DNA from: Lachnospiraceae bacterium
GTDB taxonomy: Bacteria; Bacillota; Clostridia; Lachnospirales; Lachnospiraceae
DNA length: 34,383 bases
Reading direction: 5' to 3'
NCBI GenBank assembly: GCA_015056725.1
Contig: SVFS01000023.1
Coordinates: 1 to 34,383, forward strand
In this document: piece after piece, positions 32,946-34,383 of the stretch
How the letters are laid out: each line of letters begins with the position of its first letter
Numbering within the stretch: the stretch's first letter is position 1
Notes under the pieces: generated by a model
Seen by the model: the letters and a program-made list of their open reading frames with translations, nothing else
What the model was told of the DNA's origin: nothing
Database searches by the model: none
Translations under genes and position numbers: made by a program

Positions 32946-34172
32946 TTACAATACAATACCGTTTTCTGCACAAAGAGCACGTGCACTTTCTACGGAGTCA
33001 ATACCTGTTTTATTTTTAATCGGTGCAAATTCACGATTTCTTACTACTTCATATGGAAGACAGCTATCCATCATATGAATCATATCAAGAATCAATGTTT
33101 CGTATTTATAGCCGTTTGGAGATTCCGGTTTGATTAAGTTGCAAGCTTCATCCATATAAGGAATCTTCTTTTCTACGATATGTAAAGGCATTGTTGCTTC
33201 TACGATTTTTTCAAGCTCATTTACTTTGAATAAGTAATTTAAGATAACGCCAAAGTAATATGCAGGTTCGCCTTTTTCGTTCTTTGCGTTCATCAGTTCA
33301 TCTGTCAGTTCATAATATTCTACGATAGATGGTCTGCCATCTTCCAAACAGATGACTCCAACTTTTTCATCCGGTGCGTTTTTCTTAACAACCTTTGCGC
33401 CAACTACGCAGTTCTTTTCGATTGTTGCACCAATAAAGCATGGATCTGCGATTCTCTGAAGCACGTTATCTACTGCAAATACGTTAAGCCATTCAACGCC
33501 TGCTTCTTTTACGATATCAAGAATACCGCCTTTTGCCATAGAAGAGAACCAACCGCCGTTACCATTTGGAGAATTAGAAATCTTATTTTTAGCTTCCATA
33601 TATACTTTTCCTGTATAATCGGAAGCCGGTGCCATTTCCTGACGGAAGAAATGAATATATTCCTTGTTGTAGCCGAAAAATTCTTTTTCTGTTAAGAATT
33701 TTACTGTCTTTTCATGGTTCTTATCACTTGTCATGATAAATAAGTGAACCCATGTATCCGCCATTTTCACTACGTCCATTAAATTTGTAATGATTCTTTC
33801 AAAAATGTATACATCTTTTGTTAAACCGATGTTGTACATACCCTTTGGATCGTCAGAGCCAAGTCTTGTTCCCATACCACCGGCAAGTAATACTGCTCCG
33901 ACCTTTCCTGCTTTAATCGTATCCAGCCCCACCTGTACGAAACGTTCTCTATCTGCTTCGATTTCAGGAAGTTCCATTGCTGCAAGCGGAGTAATCGCAC
34001 CTTTTTGTGTCAACTCCTGCTGTTTATCAATGTACTGAAGAACTGTAAAATCAGTCAATTCCACCTGATCTAACAATTCTTTCTTATCCGCCTCAGACAG
34101 TTCGTCATAATATTTCAACACGTGTTCCTGACCTGCCTGGCTAAGCTTTTCATACGCCTGTTCGTAGTTCAT
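32946..34172 (-). CDS. UDPGP-family nucleotidyltransferase (UTP--hexose-1-phosphate uridylyltransferase)
   Basis: A 408-residue enzyme of the eukaryote-like UDPGP/UAP family, distinct from the GalU/RmlA family. The UTP-binding loop is LLAGGMGTRLGSDDPKGMY (about residues 97-115). Further family motifs are HLFIMTSDKNHEKTVKFL, FFRQEMAPA, SPNGNGGWFSSM, and a Lys-bearing PESPNGYKYETLILDMI near the C-terminus. It should form UDP-glucose or UDP-GlcNAc/GalNAc from UTP and the sugar phosphate; members differ and the sugar cannot be read by eye. The frame opens at 34178, but GGAGGG abuts that codon, so ATG 34172 is the start. galE follows, feeding on the same UDP-sugar pool. Confidence 0.9.
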   Translation of the reverse strand: MNYEQAYEKLSQAGQEHVLKYYDELSEADKKELLDQVELTDFTVLQYIDKQQELTQKGAITPLAAMELPEIEADRERFVQVGLDTIKAGKVGAVLLAGGMGTRLGSDDPKGMYNIGLTKDVYIFERIITNLMDVVKMADTWVHLFIMTSDKNHEKTVKFLTEKEFFGYNKEYIHFFRQEMAPASDYTGKVYMEAKNKISNSPNGNGGWFSSMAKGGILDIVKEAGVEWLNVFAVDNVLQRIADPCFIGATIEKNCVVGAKVVKKNAPDEKVGVICLEDGRPSIVEYYELTDELMNAKNEKGEPAYYFGVILNYLFKVNELEKIVEATMPLHIVEKKIPYMDEACNLIKPESPNGYKYETLILDMIHMMDSCLPYEVVRNREFAPIKNKTGIDSVESARALCAENGIVL

Positions 34173-34190
34173 CTTCATCCCTCCATAAAC

Positions 34191-34203
34191 TGTAAACTTT
34201 ACA
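34191..34203. repeat. 13-bp palindrome just upstream of the UDPGP-family gene
   Basis: TGTAAA-C-TTTACA, perfect, directly before the SD. It resembles a CcpA cre site (TGTAAACGTTTACA) with one central base missing. Operator function is possible but unproven. Confidence 0.5.
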
Positions 34204-34206
34204 TCT

Positions 34207-34237
34207 ATAGTTACTGACCGACCCCGTCAGATACTAT
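34207..34237 (-). repeat. Hairpin after the sufB/D stop codon
   Basis: CTGAC/GTCAG stem with 7-nt loop, extended by ATAGT/ACTAT across an unpaired AT/TA. It begins within the stop codon. No T-run follows, so it is unlikely to be an intrinsic terminator; it may protect the mRNA 3' end. Confidence 0.4.
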
Positions 34238-34383
34238 CATTTCAAAAATCCATTGATAATCTGTTCTTCTGCCTCAGATGCCGTAAGTCCAAGTGTCATC
34301 AGTTTAATCAATTGTTCCCCAGCAATTTTTCCAATAGCCGCTTCATGAATCAAAGCTGCATCAATATGATTCGCCTCAAGCTG
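34237..34383 (-). CDS. Fe-S cluster assembly scaffold SufB/SufD family (partial, C-terminal 48 residues)
   Basis: Only the last 48 codons are inside the window, so the start is beyond base 34383. The readable tail is QLEANHIDAALIHEAAIGKI, then AGEQLIKLMTLGLTASEAEE and QIINGFLK. HEAAIGKI and the Leu-rich MTLGLT(x)xEAE helix are hallmarks of the SufB/SufD beta-helix family C-terminal helical domain. This scaffold assembles Fe-S clusters with SufC and a sulfur donor. SufB versus SufD cannot be decided from this piece; many Lachnospiraceae carry a minimal SufCB set. The next gene on the strand starts 64 bp later. Confidence 0.85.
   Translation of the reverse strand, partial: QLEANHIDAALIHEAAIGKIAGEQLIKLMTLGLTASEAEEQIINGFLK

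Noticed and set aside
1-34383. Mobile element, prophage, CRISPR, toxin-antitoxin or defence island
   Set aside because: No transposase, integrase, repeat array, nuclease or toxin-like pair was seen; gene content and composition are uniform with core chromosome.

Overview
The window looks like chromosomal DNA of a low-GC Gram-positive anaerobe in the Clostridia, most likely Lachnospiraceae. Evidence: purine-rich Shine-Dalgarno sites and near-consensus sigma-A promoters (TTGACA/TATAAT, 17-18 bp spacing), a SAM-I riboswitch on metK, a SleB-type wall hydrolase, LysM/G5/M23 peptidase architecture, a RelQ-size alarmone synthetase, a SufB/D-type Fe-S scaffold, and small conserved proteins of a kind seen in this family. 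Genus is not assigned. I see no tRNA, rRNA, insertion sequence, prophage or CRISPR array; this is core chromosome with housekeeping genes packed on the minus strand. Only three genes read on the plus strand (HD-GYP phosphodiesterase, DinB-like polymerase, an 88-residue protein).

Layout, left to right (minus-strand transcription runs right to left). 1-7672: lysS (cut by the window edge), greA with its own consensus promoter, a lipoprotein tyrosine phosphatase, an unrecognised protein, dus, coaX, a small conserved protein, a BirA without DNA-binding domain, and argF, tightly packed. 7686-9258: terminator, SPFH/stomatin protein and NfeD with their own promoter. 9277-12618: a divergent PTS enzyme I, a SleB-like hydrolase and proC. 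12742-19246: a membrane diguanylate cyclase, then dnaE, pfkA and a TrmH-family methyltransferase, probably one transcript. 19268-23162: a SAM riboswitch controls metK, followed without a visible terminator by an orphan sugar-binding-type lipoprotein and a periplasm-sensing diguanylate cyclase, closed by a strong terminator. 23221-24427: a divergent HD-GYP phosphodiesterase. 24453-27570: murA and a LysM-G5-M23 peptidase. 27586-28918: a DinB-like polymerase behind a LexA-box-like site, possibly with a leaderless mRNA. 28927-30115: a flavin reductase-family protein one base downstream of a tail-anchored coiled-coil protein with 11-residue repeats. 30199-31496: a dyad-rich intergenic stretch, a small alarmone synthetase, and the promoter of an 88-residue conserved protein. 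31765-34383: galE, a UDPGP-family nucleotidyltransferase, and the end of a sufB/D gene.

Themes. Nucleotide second messengers are concentrated here: two diguanylate cyclases, one HD-GYP phosphodiesterase and one (p)ppGpp synthetase. The least ordinary unit is the orphan periplasmic binding lipoprotein plus transmembrane sensor-cyclase pair, which looks like an extracellular-ligand-to-c-di-GMP relay and may be read through from the SAM-controlled metK promoter. Envelope genes (murA, M23 peptidase, SleB hydrolase, galE/UDP-sugar) form a second theme. All functions are inferred from sequence by eye; no database search was possible.
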